Assembly (NCBI GenBank): GCA_900758885.1
Contig: CAAETD010000155.1
Span: forward strand, 1 to 33,519
DNA: 33,519 nucleotides
Source of the DNA: an uncultured Collinsella sp.
GTDB taxonomy: Bacteria; Actinomycetota; Coriobacteriia; Coriobacteriales; Coriobacteriaceae
Direction of reading: 5' to 3'
Under the pieces are notes generated by a model, which had not been told where the DNA came from, made no database searches, and saw only the letters and a program-made list of their open reading frames with translations. Positions 1 through 7,241 of the stretch are shown here, piece after piece. How positions within the stretch are numbered: the first letter of the stretch is position 1; each line of letters starts with the position of its first letter. The position numbers were made by a program, and so were the translations under genes.

Positions 1-171
1 CACCGTGTCGGCATCCCCCACATACACGTTGCAGCCCAGTCCCGCACCCAGCAGAGCGTCGAGCCCGCGGTCCACGGCGACAACGTGGTCGCACGCCCCC
101 GCTAGCCTACGCAACAAATCCGCGCTCGCCACCACGGGCGAGCCGCAGACTACAAGTACTTTGCAAGCCAC
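1..171 (-). CDS. thiN: Thiamine pyrophosphokinase, N-terminal part (runs off the left edge)
   Basis: Fifty-seven codons are visible; the 3' end lies outside the window. Thiamine pyrophosphokinase transfers pyrophosphate from ATP to thiamine to give thiamine diphosphate in the cytoplasm. The translation has the family pattern: an N-terminal beta strand with Gly (VLVVCGSP), then VAVDRGLDALLGAG, then VGDADTV, which matches the GD-x-D-S/T substrate and metal motif. The start is taken as the GTG nine bases after the stop of the upstream HAD gene, with a GAGG-like ribosome binding site between them. The tight spacing suggests co-transcription with the HAD gene. Identification rests on one end of the protein, so a related nucleotide-binding protein cannot be fully excluded. 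Confidence 0.72.
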   Translation of the reverse strand, partial: MACKVLVVCGSPVVASADLLRRLAGACDHVVAVDRGLDALLGAGLGCNVYVGDADTV

Positions 172-180
172 GGCCCTCGC

Positions 181-870
181 CTAGCCCTCAAACGAAAGCA
201 CGCGGGCCAGTTCCAGCTCCTCGTAGCTGTCGATAAAGATATCGCAGTTGGCGCGCACGTCTTCGCGCTTCATGCGGCCGTGCGGGTCATAGATGCCCAC
301 GCGCTTAAAGCCTGCGGTGCCAGAGCTCTTAAGGCCAAAGACTGCGTCCTCAAACACCCACGCGCGCTCAAACTTGCACCCATGGCGCTCCTCAAGGCGG
401 CGCAGCGCCAGCTCGTACACATCGGGGAACTGTTTGGAGCGTCCTGCCTCGCCCGTCGTGGTAACAAACTCCATGTAAGCGTCGAGCCCGGCACCGGCGA
501 GCGCAGACTGCACCAGCTCGGCCGGCGTGGACGTGGCCACGCCCATAGCGATGCCCGCTGCCTTCGCCTGCTCCAAAAATGCAAGCAGGCCCTCGCGCGG
601 CGGCACCTTGGAGTAGCCATCAATCAGGATATCGCTCAGCTCGCGGTAGAGCTCTTCGCCATTTTCGCCAATGCCCCAGATGTCGTGGTAGGCCTGGCAC
701 TCGTCCTCGAGCGACAAATGCTCAAACTGTGCAAAATCATCGACCGTCACGTCAACTCCGTGGCGGTGCAATAATTCGGGCTGAGCATAGGCCCAAACGG
801 GGGTGCTATTAACCAGTGTGCCGTCGCAATCGAAAATAAAAGCAACCTTGGGAGCGGCGGTATGGGACAT
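181..870 (-). CDS. HAD superfamily phosphatase (subfamily IA, phosphoglucomutase-like)
   Basis: A 229-residue haloacid dehalogenase family hydrolase, cytoplasmic, probably a small phosphate-ester phosphatase or sugar phosphomutase. Motif I is FDCDGT with nucleophile Asp14 and acid/base Asp16, followed by a helical cap. Motif II is the Ser/Thr stretch VATSTP near residues 111-116, the motif III lysine is Lys146 (SKQFPD), and motif IV is the acidic pair Glu174-Asp175 (VFEDAVFG). Start: an in-frame ATG lies seven codons upstream, but GAAAGG at 878-883 is seven bases before the ATG at 870, so that start is preferred. It is divergent from glgB and nine bases upstream of the thiamine pyrophosphokinase gene. 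The substrate cannot be read from sequence; a link to sugar phosphates would be guesswork from the neighbouring glycogen genes. Confidence 0.85.
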   Translation of the reverse strand: MSHTAAPKVAFIFDCDGTLVNSTPVWAYAQPELLHRHGVDVTVDDFAQFEHLSLEDECQAYHDIWGIGENGEELYRELSDILIDGYSKVPPREGLLAFLEQAKAAGIAMGVATSTPAELVQSALAGAGLDAYMEFVTTTGEAGRSKQFPDVYELALRRLEERHGCKFERAWVFEDAVFGLKSSGTAGFKRVGIYDPHGRMKREDVRANCDIFIDSYEELELARVLSFEG

Positions 871-892
871 AAACGAACCTTTCAATGTCAAA

Positions 893-923
893 TGGTAAAC
901 ATCCTGCTAAAAACGTTTTACCA
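893..923. promoter_or_regulatory. Half-site pair TGGTAAA / TTTACCA upstream of glgB
   Basis: TGGTAAA (893-899) and its reverse complement TTTACCA (917-923) face each other, and a perfect 10-bp palindrome AAAACGTTTT with a central CG lies at 910-919. A CG-centred palindrome is typical of LacI/GalR-family operators. The same half-site recurs at 955, 980 and 10861. The binding protein is unknown and not encoded in this window. Confidence 0.45.
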
Positions 924-954
924 AACGTCAGCCAAACAATTTTGAAACCCAAAT

Positions 955-980
955 TGGTAAAACTGTCAAGAGTTTTACCA
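955..980. promoter_or_regulatory. Perfect inverted repeat, candidate operator of the glg operon
   Basis: TGGTAAAACT (955-964) and AGTTTTACCA (971-980) are exact reverse complements separated by six bases. The right arm overlaps the candidate -35 element of the promoter at 975-1004, where a bound repressor would block RNA polymerase. The arms match the TGGTAAAACG site at 10861 before the amylase/glucanotransferase gene. Confidence 0.55.
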
Positions 981-1004
981 CGTCAAATCTGCCAGTGGTA
1001 TAAA
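975..1004 (+). promoter_or_regulatory. Candidate glgB promoter
   Basis: TTACCA (975-980) and TATAAA (999-1004) are 18 bases apart and resemble the sigma-70 hexamers TTGACA and TATAAT at four and five of six positions. If used, the transcript would have a leader of roughly 200 bases before glgB. A further half-site-like TGGTATAAAC at 996-1005 overlaps the -10 element. Position and overlap with the inverted repeat are the support; no experimental start is known to me. Confidence 0.4.
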
Positions 1005-1076
1005 CATGTCGCTTACCGATTAAACGCCCCCGCAAATCCGCTTTCGTCCATAAAACTAACGCACAGGTGTTATCGT

Positions 1077-1130
1077 AGTTTCTGCCGAAAGTTCCACCGA
1101 GCACGCGAGGTGGAACGAATCACAGAAACT
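1077..1130 (+). other. Nested inverted repeat in the glgB leader
   Basis: The outer arms AGTTTCTG (1077-1084) and CAGAAACT (1123-1130) are exact complements. Inside them GTTCCACC (1091-1098) and GGTGGAAC (1109-1116) are also exact complements around the ten-base loop 1099-1108. Six unpaired bases lie on each side between the two stems, so the structure is symmetric. It sits about 90 bases before the glgB start, in the expected leader, and no U-run follows. It could be a structured leader RNA or a binding site for a dimeric protein. Confidence 0.5.
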
Positions 1131-1216
1131 TCGCCGTCCCTTCGATTCGTGCAGCCTTGGACCTTTCGCATCTAGTCACCAAGGCAACACGCTGCCGCGT
1201 CATGATGGGATCAAAC

Positions 1217-3463
1217 GTGAGCGATACAAAGCTAAAGCCAACGGCTAAAAAGCCCGCTACCCGTAAAGCCGCCCCGCACGCACCGGAGCTCTCCAAGGAC
1301 GATGTCTACCTGTTTGGCATTGGTATGTGGGAGCGCAGCTGGGAAAAGATGGGCGCGCACCCCGACACGCAGCAGCGCACGCGCGGCTGGCGCTTTTGTG
1401 TTTGGGCGCCCGACGTAAAAAGTGTCCATGTCATTGGCGAATTTAACGACTGGGATGAACAAGCCAACCCGCTGGTGCCCGTGCATACGAGCGCTATTTG
1501 GGAAGGCTTTATTCCTGGTGCCGAGCAGGGCCAGCTCTATAAATACCTCATCGAGACCAACGAGGGCGAAAAGCTCTACAAGGCCGATCCGTACGCCTTT
1601 AAGGCCGAGTGTCCTCCGGGCACCGCGAGCGTGCTGTGGACCCTCGATGGCTACAAGTGGAACGACGCCGCGTGGCTCAAGCGCCGCGCCGGCCACAACC
1701 ATATGTCGCAGCCGCTTAACATCTACGAGGTGCATATTGGCTCGTGGAAGCGCCACGGCGACGCACCACAGGGCGAGCCGGATGAGTACGGCAACTACCC
1801 CGGCCCCATGGATCCCTTCCCCGCGCAGCGCGGCGAGTTTTACACCTACGACGACCTGTCGGTGGAGCTCGTGGACTACGTGCGCGACATGGGCTACACG
1901 CATATCGAGGTCATGCCGCTTATGGAGCATCCCTTCGATGGCTCCTGGGGCTACCAGACGACCGGCTACTACGCCGCCACGTCGCGCTACGGCAACCCGC
2001 AGCAGCTCATGCACTTTATCGATGCGTGCCACGAGGCGAGCATCGGCGTGATCATGGACTGGGTGCCCGGCGGTTTTTGCGCCGACTCCCACGGCCTTGC
2101 AACCTTTAACGGCCACATGCTGTTTGAGCACGAGATTCACCCTAACTGGGGTACTCACAAGTTTGACTTCGCCCGCGGCGAGGTCCGCTCCTTCCTGGTC
2201 TCCAACGTGCTGTATTGGCTCGAGAACTTCCACGTTGACGGCATTCGCATGGACGGCGTGTCCAGTATGCTGTACCTCAACTTTGGCATCGACGATCCGG
2301 GCCAAAAGAAGTTCAACAAGTACGGTACCGAGGAGGACCTGGACGCCAGCGCGTTTATCCGTCAGGTCAACTGCGCCGTGGAGGCGCACTACCCCGACGT
2401 GATGATGATGGCCGAGGAGTCCACCGCGTGGCCGCTCGTGACCTATCCGCCGCAGGACGGCGGCCTGGGCTTCCACTACAAGTGGGACATGGGCTGGATG
2501 AACGACACCCTGCACTATATGCAGACCGATTTTCCGTGGCGCCCCGGCAACCACGGGCTGCTCACGTTCTCCATCATGTACGCCTTTACCGAGAACTTCA
2601 TCTGCCCGCTGAGCCACGACGAAGTCGTGCACGGCAAGTGCTCGCTGATCGGCCGCATGCCGGGCGACTGGTGGCGCCAGTTTGCCGGCCTGCGCACGCT
2701 GGCTTTCTATCAAATGACACACCCCGGTGCCAAGCTCAACTTTATGGGCAACGAGATCGGCCAGTTTATTGAATGGCGCTACTACGAGTCCATCCAGTGG
2801 TTCCTGACCGAGGAGTACGAGACCCACCGTCATCATCAGGCGTTTATCAAGGCGCTCAACCACCTGTACACCGCCGAGCCCGCCCTGTACGAGCGCGGCT
2901 ACACCGACGACGGCTTTACCTGGATCGACGCGGATAACTCCAAACAGTCCATCGTGAGCTTTGTGCGCCAGGGCGAGGACGTCGATGACGACCTGGTGAT
3001 CCTGATCAACTTTGATCCGGCGAGCTACGAGAGCTTCCGTGTGGGCGTGCCGCGCGAGGGCGACTGGGAGGTCATCTTCGATTCCGACCGTCCCGAGTTT
3101 GGCGGCAGCGGATACGCCGGCGAGGAGCCCTATACCTGCTCGAGCGAGCCCTATCCCTGGAACGGGCAGATGGACTCCATCGAGATCAAAGTGCCCGGTC
3201 TGGCTGGCGTGGTCCTTAAGCGCCGTGGTCCCAGCAGCTATAAGCCGCCCGTGGTCGAGGAGCCCAAGAAGGCGACGCGCAAGCGTGCGTCCTCGGTGAA
3301 GCTCAAGACCGCGGCTGCTAAGAAGGCTCCGACCAAGGCGAAGGCTGCCAAGCCCGCTGCCAAGGCTTCGGCCAAGTCCACCACAGCCAAGAAGGCAGCC
3401 ACCAAAAAGGCTGCTCCCAAGACCAAGGCAGCTGCTGTTAAGGCTCCTGCCAAGAAAGCGTAA
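1217..3463 (+). CDS. glgB: 1,4-alpha-glucan branching enzyme GlgB with Lys/Ala-rich tail
   Basis: Glycogen branching enzyme: it cuts an alpha-1,4 chain and re-attaches it as an alpha-1,6 branch. About 748 residues. A basic N-terminal stretch (residues 1-20) precedes a CBM48-type module (WRFCVWAPDVKSVHVIGEFNDW) and the GH13 barrel. Catalytic residues are nucleophile Asp346 (GIRMDGVSSMLY), acid/base Glu400 (MAEESTAWP) and Asp468 (PLSHDEVVHGK). Residues from about 676 to the end form a low-complexity Lys/Ala/Pro/Thr tail like histone H1, not part of ordinary GlgB. Start: GTG at 1217 has GGGA six bases upstream; ATGs at 1202 and 1205 and one at 1157 are in frame but lack a clear ribosome binding site, so the start is uncertain by up to 20 codons. 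First gene of glgB-glgP-glgC-glgD-glgA. Confidence 0.93.
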   Translation: MSDTKLKPTAKKPATRKAAPHAPELSKDDVYLFGIGMWERSWEKMGAHPDTQQRTRGWRFCVWAPDVKSVHVIGEFNDWDEQANPLVPVHTSAIWEGFIPGAEQGQLYKYLIETNEGEKLYKADPYAFKAECPPGTASVLWTLDGYKWNDAAWLKRRAGHNHMSQPLNIYEVHIGSWKRHGDAPQGEPDEYGNYPGPMDPFPAQRGEFYTYDDLSVELVDYVRDMGYTHIEVMPLMEHPFDGSWGYQTTGYYAATSRYGNPQQLMHFIDACHEASIGVIMDWVPGGFCADSHGLATFNGHMLFEHEIHPNWGTHKFDFARGEVRSFLVSNVLYWLENFHVDGIRMDGVSSMLYLNFGIDDPGQKKFNKYGTEEDLDASAFIRQVNCAVEAHYPDVMMMAEESTAWPLVTYPPQDGGLGFHYKWDMGWMNDTLHYMQTDFPWRPGNHGLLTFSIMYAFTENFICPLSHDEVVHGKCSLIGRMPGDWWRQFAGLRTLAFYQMTHPGAKLNFMGNEIGQFIEWRYYESIQWFLTEEYETHRHHQAFIKALNHLYTAEPALYERGYTDDGFTWIDADNSKQSIVSFVRQGEDVDDDLVILINFDPASYESFRVGVPREGDWEVIFDSDRPEFGGSGYAGEEPYTCSSEPYPWNGQMDSIEIKVPGLAGVVLKRRGPSSYKPPVVEEPKKATRKRASSVKLKTAAAKKAPTKAKAAKPAAKASAKSTTAKKAATKKAAPKTKAAAVKAPAKKA

Positions 3464-3488
3464 CAAAGGCGTTACCACTGTAACTACC

Positions 3489-3503
3489 CGCCCCGCGGGG
3501 GCG
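3489..3503 (+). other. Short G+C hairpin between glgB and glgP
   Basis: CGCCCC (3489-3494) and GGGGCG (3498-3503) pair around three bases; no U-run follows. A second weak pairing involving CCGGG near 3526 and CCCGG near 3538 lies just before the glgP ribosome binding site. It may shape translation or RNA processing within the operon, but such short G+C pairings can be chance. Confidence 0.25.
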
Positions 3504-3555
3504 TAGGATACATGTCATAACCGTTCCGGGAGATATCCCCGGGGGAAAGGAACGT

Positions 3556-5982
3556 ATGAATAAGATCTTCGACAACAAGCAGGAGTTTACCGAGCTCTAT
3601 CGCGATGCCGTCATGAGCATCAGCGGCAAGAGCGTCGAGGCCGCCAGCGACCTCGACCGCTTTAACGCCCTGGCCAAGCTCGTGGCCGAGAAGGCGCGCA
3701 CCGTTGCCACCAAGAGCGACGCCCGCGCCACCGCCGAGGGCAAAAAGCGCGTGTACTACTTCTCGATCGAGTTTTTGATCGGCCGCCTGCTCGACAACTA
3801 CCTGCTCAACTTTGGCGTGCGCGACATGGTCGCCGAGGCGCTCAACGACATGGGCTTCGATCTGTCCGTCATCGAGAACCAGGAGCCCGATCCGGCTCTG
3901 GGCAACGGTGGCCTGGGCCGTCTGGCCGCATGCTTCCTGGATTCCATGGCAGCCGAGGGCATTGCCGGCTACGGCAACGGCATGCGCTACCGCTACGGCC
4001 TGTTTAAGCAAGAGATCGTCAACGGCAGCCAGGTCGAGGCTACCGACGAGTGGCTCACGCACGGCTATCCCTGGGAGGTGCGTCGTCAGGACAAGGCCGT
4101 GACCATCAAGTTTGGCGGTCGTGTTGAGGGCTTTGAGGAGGACGGCCGCACGTTCTACCGCACGGTGGACACGCAGGATATCCTGGCTGTTCCCTACGAC
4201 ATCCCTGTCGTGGGCTATGCCGGCGAGACCGTCAACAAGCTGCGCGTCTGGGCTGCCGAGCCGGTCGAGGAGCACTTTGACCTTGAGGCCTTCAACCGCG
4301 GTGACTACGCCCTGGCCGACGCCGAGCGCGCCGAGGCCGAGGCCATCAGCGCCATCCTCTACCCCAACGACGCCGGCGAGCACGGCCGTCTGCTGCGCCT
4401 GAAGCAGGAGTACCTGTTTGTGTCGGCCGGCATCTACAGCCTGCTCGACACCTTTGAGAAGGAGCACGGCGAGAACTGGGAGCTGCTGCCGCAGTTTGTG
4501 GCCATCCACACCAACGACACGCACCCCGCCATGTGCGGCCCCGAGCTCATGCGTATCCTCATCGACGAGAAGAAGCTTGAGTGGGACGACGCTTGGAACA
4601 TCGTGACGCAGGTCGTGAGCTACACCAACCACACCATCCTGCCCGAGGCTCTGGAGAAGTGGCCCATCGGCACGTTCTCCAAGCTCCTCCCCCGCGTGTA
4701 CCAGATCATCGACGAGATCAGCCGTCGTTGGCACGAGTCGTTCGACACCACGCAGGATGGCTGGCAGGAGCGTCTGCGCCAGACCGCCATCCTGTGGGAC
4801 GGCGAGATTCGCATGGCCAACCTATCCGTGATCTGCAGCCACAGCGTCAACGGCGTGGCCAAGATCCACTCCGATATCATCAAGAACATCGTGCTCAAGG
4901 ACTTCTATGCCCTGACGCCCGAGAAGTTCAACAACAAGACCAACGGTATCTCGCACCGTCGCTTCTTTGCCGAGGCCAACCCCACCTATGCCAAGCTCGT
5001 GACCGAGGCCATTGGCGATGGCTGGCTCAAGGACGCCTTTGAGCTGGAGAAGCTTAAAAGTTTCCAGAACGACGCCGAGTTCCTGAAGGCCGTGGGTGCC
5101 TCCAAGCGCGCCAACAAGGAGCGCCTGGCCGCCTACGTTAAGGCCGAGACCGGTCTGGTCATTGACCCCAACACCGTCTTCGATGTTCAGGTGAAGCGCT
5201 TCCATGCCTACAAGCGCCAGCTCATGAACATCATGAAGGTGATGGACATCTACAACCGTCGCATCGCCGATCCCAACTTCCACGTGACGCCGACGACCTT
5301 CATCTTTAGCGGCAAGGCCGCCTCGAGCTACACCTTCGCCAAGGAGACCATCCGCCTCATTAACTCCGTGGCCGATGTCATCAACAACGACCCGCGCGTC
5401 AACGAGGTCATGAAGGTCTGCTTTATCCCCAACTTCCGCGTGAGCAACGCCCAGCTCATCTACCCTGCCGCCGAGATCTCGGAGCAGATCTCCACGGCCG
5501 GCAAGGAGGCCTCGGGCACGTCCAACATGAAGCTCATGATGAACGGCGCCATTACGCTGGGCACCCTCGACGGCGCCAACATCGAGATTGCCGACCTGGC
5601 CGGCCGCGAGAACGAGGCCATCTTTGGCCTGACCGCCCCCGAGGTCGAGCAGCTCTGGGCATCCAACAGCTACTTTGCGTGGGATACCCTCAACGGCGAC
5701 CGCGAGCGTCTGGGCCGCGTGATGGACGAGCTCAAGGACAACACCTTTGCGGGTCTTTCGGGCAACTTCGAGAGCATCTACAACGAGCTCATGAACAATA
5801 ACGACCCCGACCTGGTCATGGCAGACTTCCGCAGCTACGTGGATGCGTGGGAAAAGCTCACGAACAGCTACGGCGACCAGGAGACCTGGAACCGCAAGGC
5901 GCTGCTCAACACCGCTTCCTCGGGTTGGTTCTCGAGCGACCGCACCATTCGCGAGTACCGCGACGAGATCTGGCACGCGTAA
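3556..5982 (+). CDS. glgP: Glycogen/starch/alpha-glucan phosphorylase
   Basis: Releases glucose-1-phosphate from the non-reducing ends of alpha-1,4-glucan using phosphate and pyridoxal phosphate. 808 residues, close to the usual length of bacterial GT35 phosphorylases. N-terminal family blocks are VYYFSIEFLIGR and the ALGNGGLGRLAACFLDSMA region. The C-terminal block EASGTSNMKLMMNGA carries the pyridoxal phosphate lysine at residue 659. The start ATG follows GGGAAAGGA by five bases. It lies 92 bases after glgB and about 100 bases before glgC on the same strand, so synthesis and breakdown of glycogen appear to be co-transcribed. I see no added tail, unlike GlgB and GlgA. Confidence 0.96.
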   Translation: MNKIFDNKQEFTELYRDAVMSISGKSVEAASDLDRFNALAKLVAEKARTVATKSDARATAEGKKRVYYFSIEFLIGRLLDNYLLNFGVRDMVAEALNDMGFDLSVIENQEPDPALGNGGLGRLAACFLDSMAAEGIAGYGNGMRYRYGLFKQEIVNGSQVEATDEWLTHGYPWEVRRQDKAVTIKFGGRVEGFEEDGRTFYRTVDTQDILAVPYDIPVVGYAGETVNKLRVWAAEPVEEHFDLEAFNRGDYALADAERAEAEAISAILYPNDAGEHGRLLRLKQEYLFVSAGIYSLLDTFEKEHGENWELLPQFVAIHTNDTHPAMCGPELMRILIDEKKLEWDDAWNIVTQVVSYTNHTILPEALEKWPIGTFSKLLPRVYQIIDEISRRWHESFDTTQDGWQERLRQTAILWDGEIRMANLSVICSHSVNGVAKIHSDIIKNIVLKDFYALTPEKFNNKTNGISHRRFFAEANPTYAKLVTEAIGDGWLKDAFELEKLKSFQNDAEFLKAVGASKRANKERLAAYVKAETGLVIDPNTVFDVQVKRFHAYKRQLMNIMKVMDIYNRRIADPNFHVTPTTFIFSGKAASSYTFAKETIRLINSVADVINNDPRVNEVMKVCFIPNFRVSNAQLIYPAAEISEQISTAGKEASGTSNMKLMMNGAITLGTLDGANIEIADLAGRENEAIFGLTAPEVEQLWASNSYFAWDTLNGDRERLGRVMDELKDNTFAGLSGNFESIYNELMNNNDPDLVMADFRSYVDAWEKLTNSYGDQETWNRKALLNTASSGWFSSDRTIREYRDEIWHA

Positions 5983-6018
5983 AGCCCGCGAGCTCCCTTA
6001 TGCCAGCACGGCATTACT

Positions 6019-6049
6019 CGACGGGCGCAACGTTACGCTGCGCCCGTCG
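6019..6049 (+). other. Intercistronic hairpin without U-run, glgP-glgC
   Basis: CGACGGGCGCA (6019-6029) and TGCGCCCGTCG (6039-6049) are an exact 11-bp inverted repeat around a nine-base loop. The bases after it (CTAATGGG) are not a U-run, so it is not a classical intrinsic terminator. It may stabilise or separate the upstream message, or terminate partially. A similar hairpin lies between glgD and glgA. Confidence 0.6.
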
Positions 6050-6088
6050 CTAATGGGTTAGAAACATCGATGACAGAAGGAGAAATCG

Positions 6089-7237
6089 ATGAGTAAGAAA
6101 GAATGCATCGCGATGCTCCTCGCAGGAGGACAGGGCAGCCGATTGGGGGCACTCACCCAGAAGATCGCTAAGCCGGCGGTTAGCTTTGGTGGCAAGTTCC
6201 GCATTATCGACTTTTCGCTCTCCAACTGCTCCAACTCGGGCATCGACACGGTGGGCGTTCTGACGCAATATCGCCCCTACCTGCTGCATGCCTATGTGGG
6301 CTCCGGCGAGGCCTGGGATCTGGACAGCCGCGACGGCGGCGTGTCGATCCTGCCGCCGTACGAGACGCAGACCGGTGGCGCCTGGTATGCGGGCACGGCC
6401 GACGCCATCACGCAGAACCTGGACTACATCAAGGCCAACGACCCCAAGTATGTCCTGATTCTTTCGGGCGATCACCTGTATCGCATGGACTACCGCAAGA
6501 TGCTCAAGACGCACATTGAGAACAACGCCGACCTCACGGTGAGCGTTATGCCTGTGCCGTGGGAGGAGGCCAGCCGCTTTGGCATCCTGACCACCGACCC
6601 CGAGGACGGCCGCATCACCAAGTTCACCGAGAAACCTGATAAGCCCGATTCGAACCTCGCATCCATGGGAATCTACATCTTCTCGGCCGACGTGCTGATC
6701 GAGGCACTCGAGGAGGACGCTCTGGACCAGCGCTCGAGCCATGACTTTGGCAAGGACATCATCCCCAAGCTGCTCGGCGAGGGCAAGCGCCTGTACAGCT
6801 ACGAGTTCCACGGCTTTTGGAAGGACGTCGGCACCATCGCCAGCTTCCACGAGACCTCGATGGACCTGCTGGGCAACAACCCCGAGTTCGATCTGTTTGA
6901 CAAGCACTTCCCCATCATGTCCAACATCACCACGCGTCCGCCGCACTACATTGGCCCGGACGGCCGTCTGGACGACTGCCTGGTCTCCAACGGCTGCAAG
7001 ATCTACGGCACCGCTCGCCACTCGATTCTTTCGACCGATGTCATCATCGAGGAGCGCGCCGTGGTCGAGGACTCCGTGCTGCTGCCGGGTGCGCACGTTA
7101 AGAGCGGCGCGCACATCTGCCGTGCAATTTTGGGCGAGAACTCCACGGTCGAAGAGGGCGTGAAGCTCGGTTCTGTCGATACCACCAAGGATACGGCCGT
7201 CGTTGGAAATGACGTCGTTATCGGGAAGGGGGAATGA
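6089..7237 (+). CDS. glgC: Glucose-1-phosphate adenylyltransferase, catalytic subunit GlgC
   Basis: Makes ADP-glucose from glucose-1-phosphate and ATP, the committed step of glycogen synthesis. 382 residues. The N-terminal nucleotide loop is intact (LLAGGQGSRLGALTQ), followed by KPAVSFGGKFRIIDF, a metal-binding block SGDHLYRMDY, and FTEKPDKPDS with the sugar-phosphate lysine. The C-terminal third has the hexapeptide repeats of a left-handed beta helix. The start ATG follows AAGGAG at ideal spacing. The stop is five bases before the glgD start, so translation is probably coupled. An intact catalytic loop here and its loss in GlgD indicate a catalytic/regulatory pair, as shown for some Firmicutes; that the two form a heteromer here is inference. 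Confidence 0.96.
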   Translation: MSKKECIAMLLAGGQGSRLGALTQKIAKPAVSFGGKFRIIDFSLSNCSNSGIDTVGVLTQYRPYLLHAYVGSGEAWDLDSRDGGVSILPPYETQTGGAWYAGTADAITQNLDYIKANDPKYVLILSGDHLYRMDYRKMLKTHIENNADLTVSVMPVPWEEASRFGILTTDPEDGRITKFTEKPDKPDSNLASMGIYIFSADVLIEALEEDALDQRSSHDFGKDIIPKLLGEGKRLYSYEFHGFWKDVGTIASFHETSMDLLGNNPEFDLFDKHFPIMSNITTRPPHYIGPDGRLDDCLVSNGCKIYGTARHSILSTDVIIEERAVVEDSVLLPGAHVKSGAHICRAILGENSTVEEGVKLGSVDTTKDTAVVGNDVVIGKGE

Positions 7238-7241
7238 TCCG

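Noticed and set aside
885..1175. A 96-residue plus-strand frame between the HAD gene and glgB
   Set aside because: It crosses the operator sites and the nested inverted repeat, has no ribosome binding site and no recognisable domain.
1232..3478. A long open minus-strand frame opposite glgB
   Set aside because: It is the shadow of glgB in G+C-rich DNA; the protein has no known motifs and glgB is complete.
6019..6049. A classical terminator splitting glgP from glgC
   Set aside because: The stem is strong but no U-run follows and glgC has only a short gap after glgP, so I call it a hairpin only.
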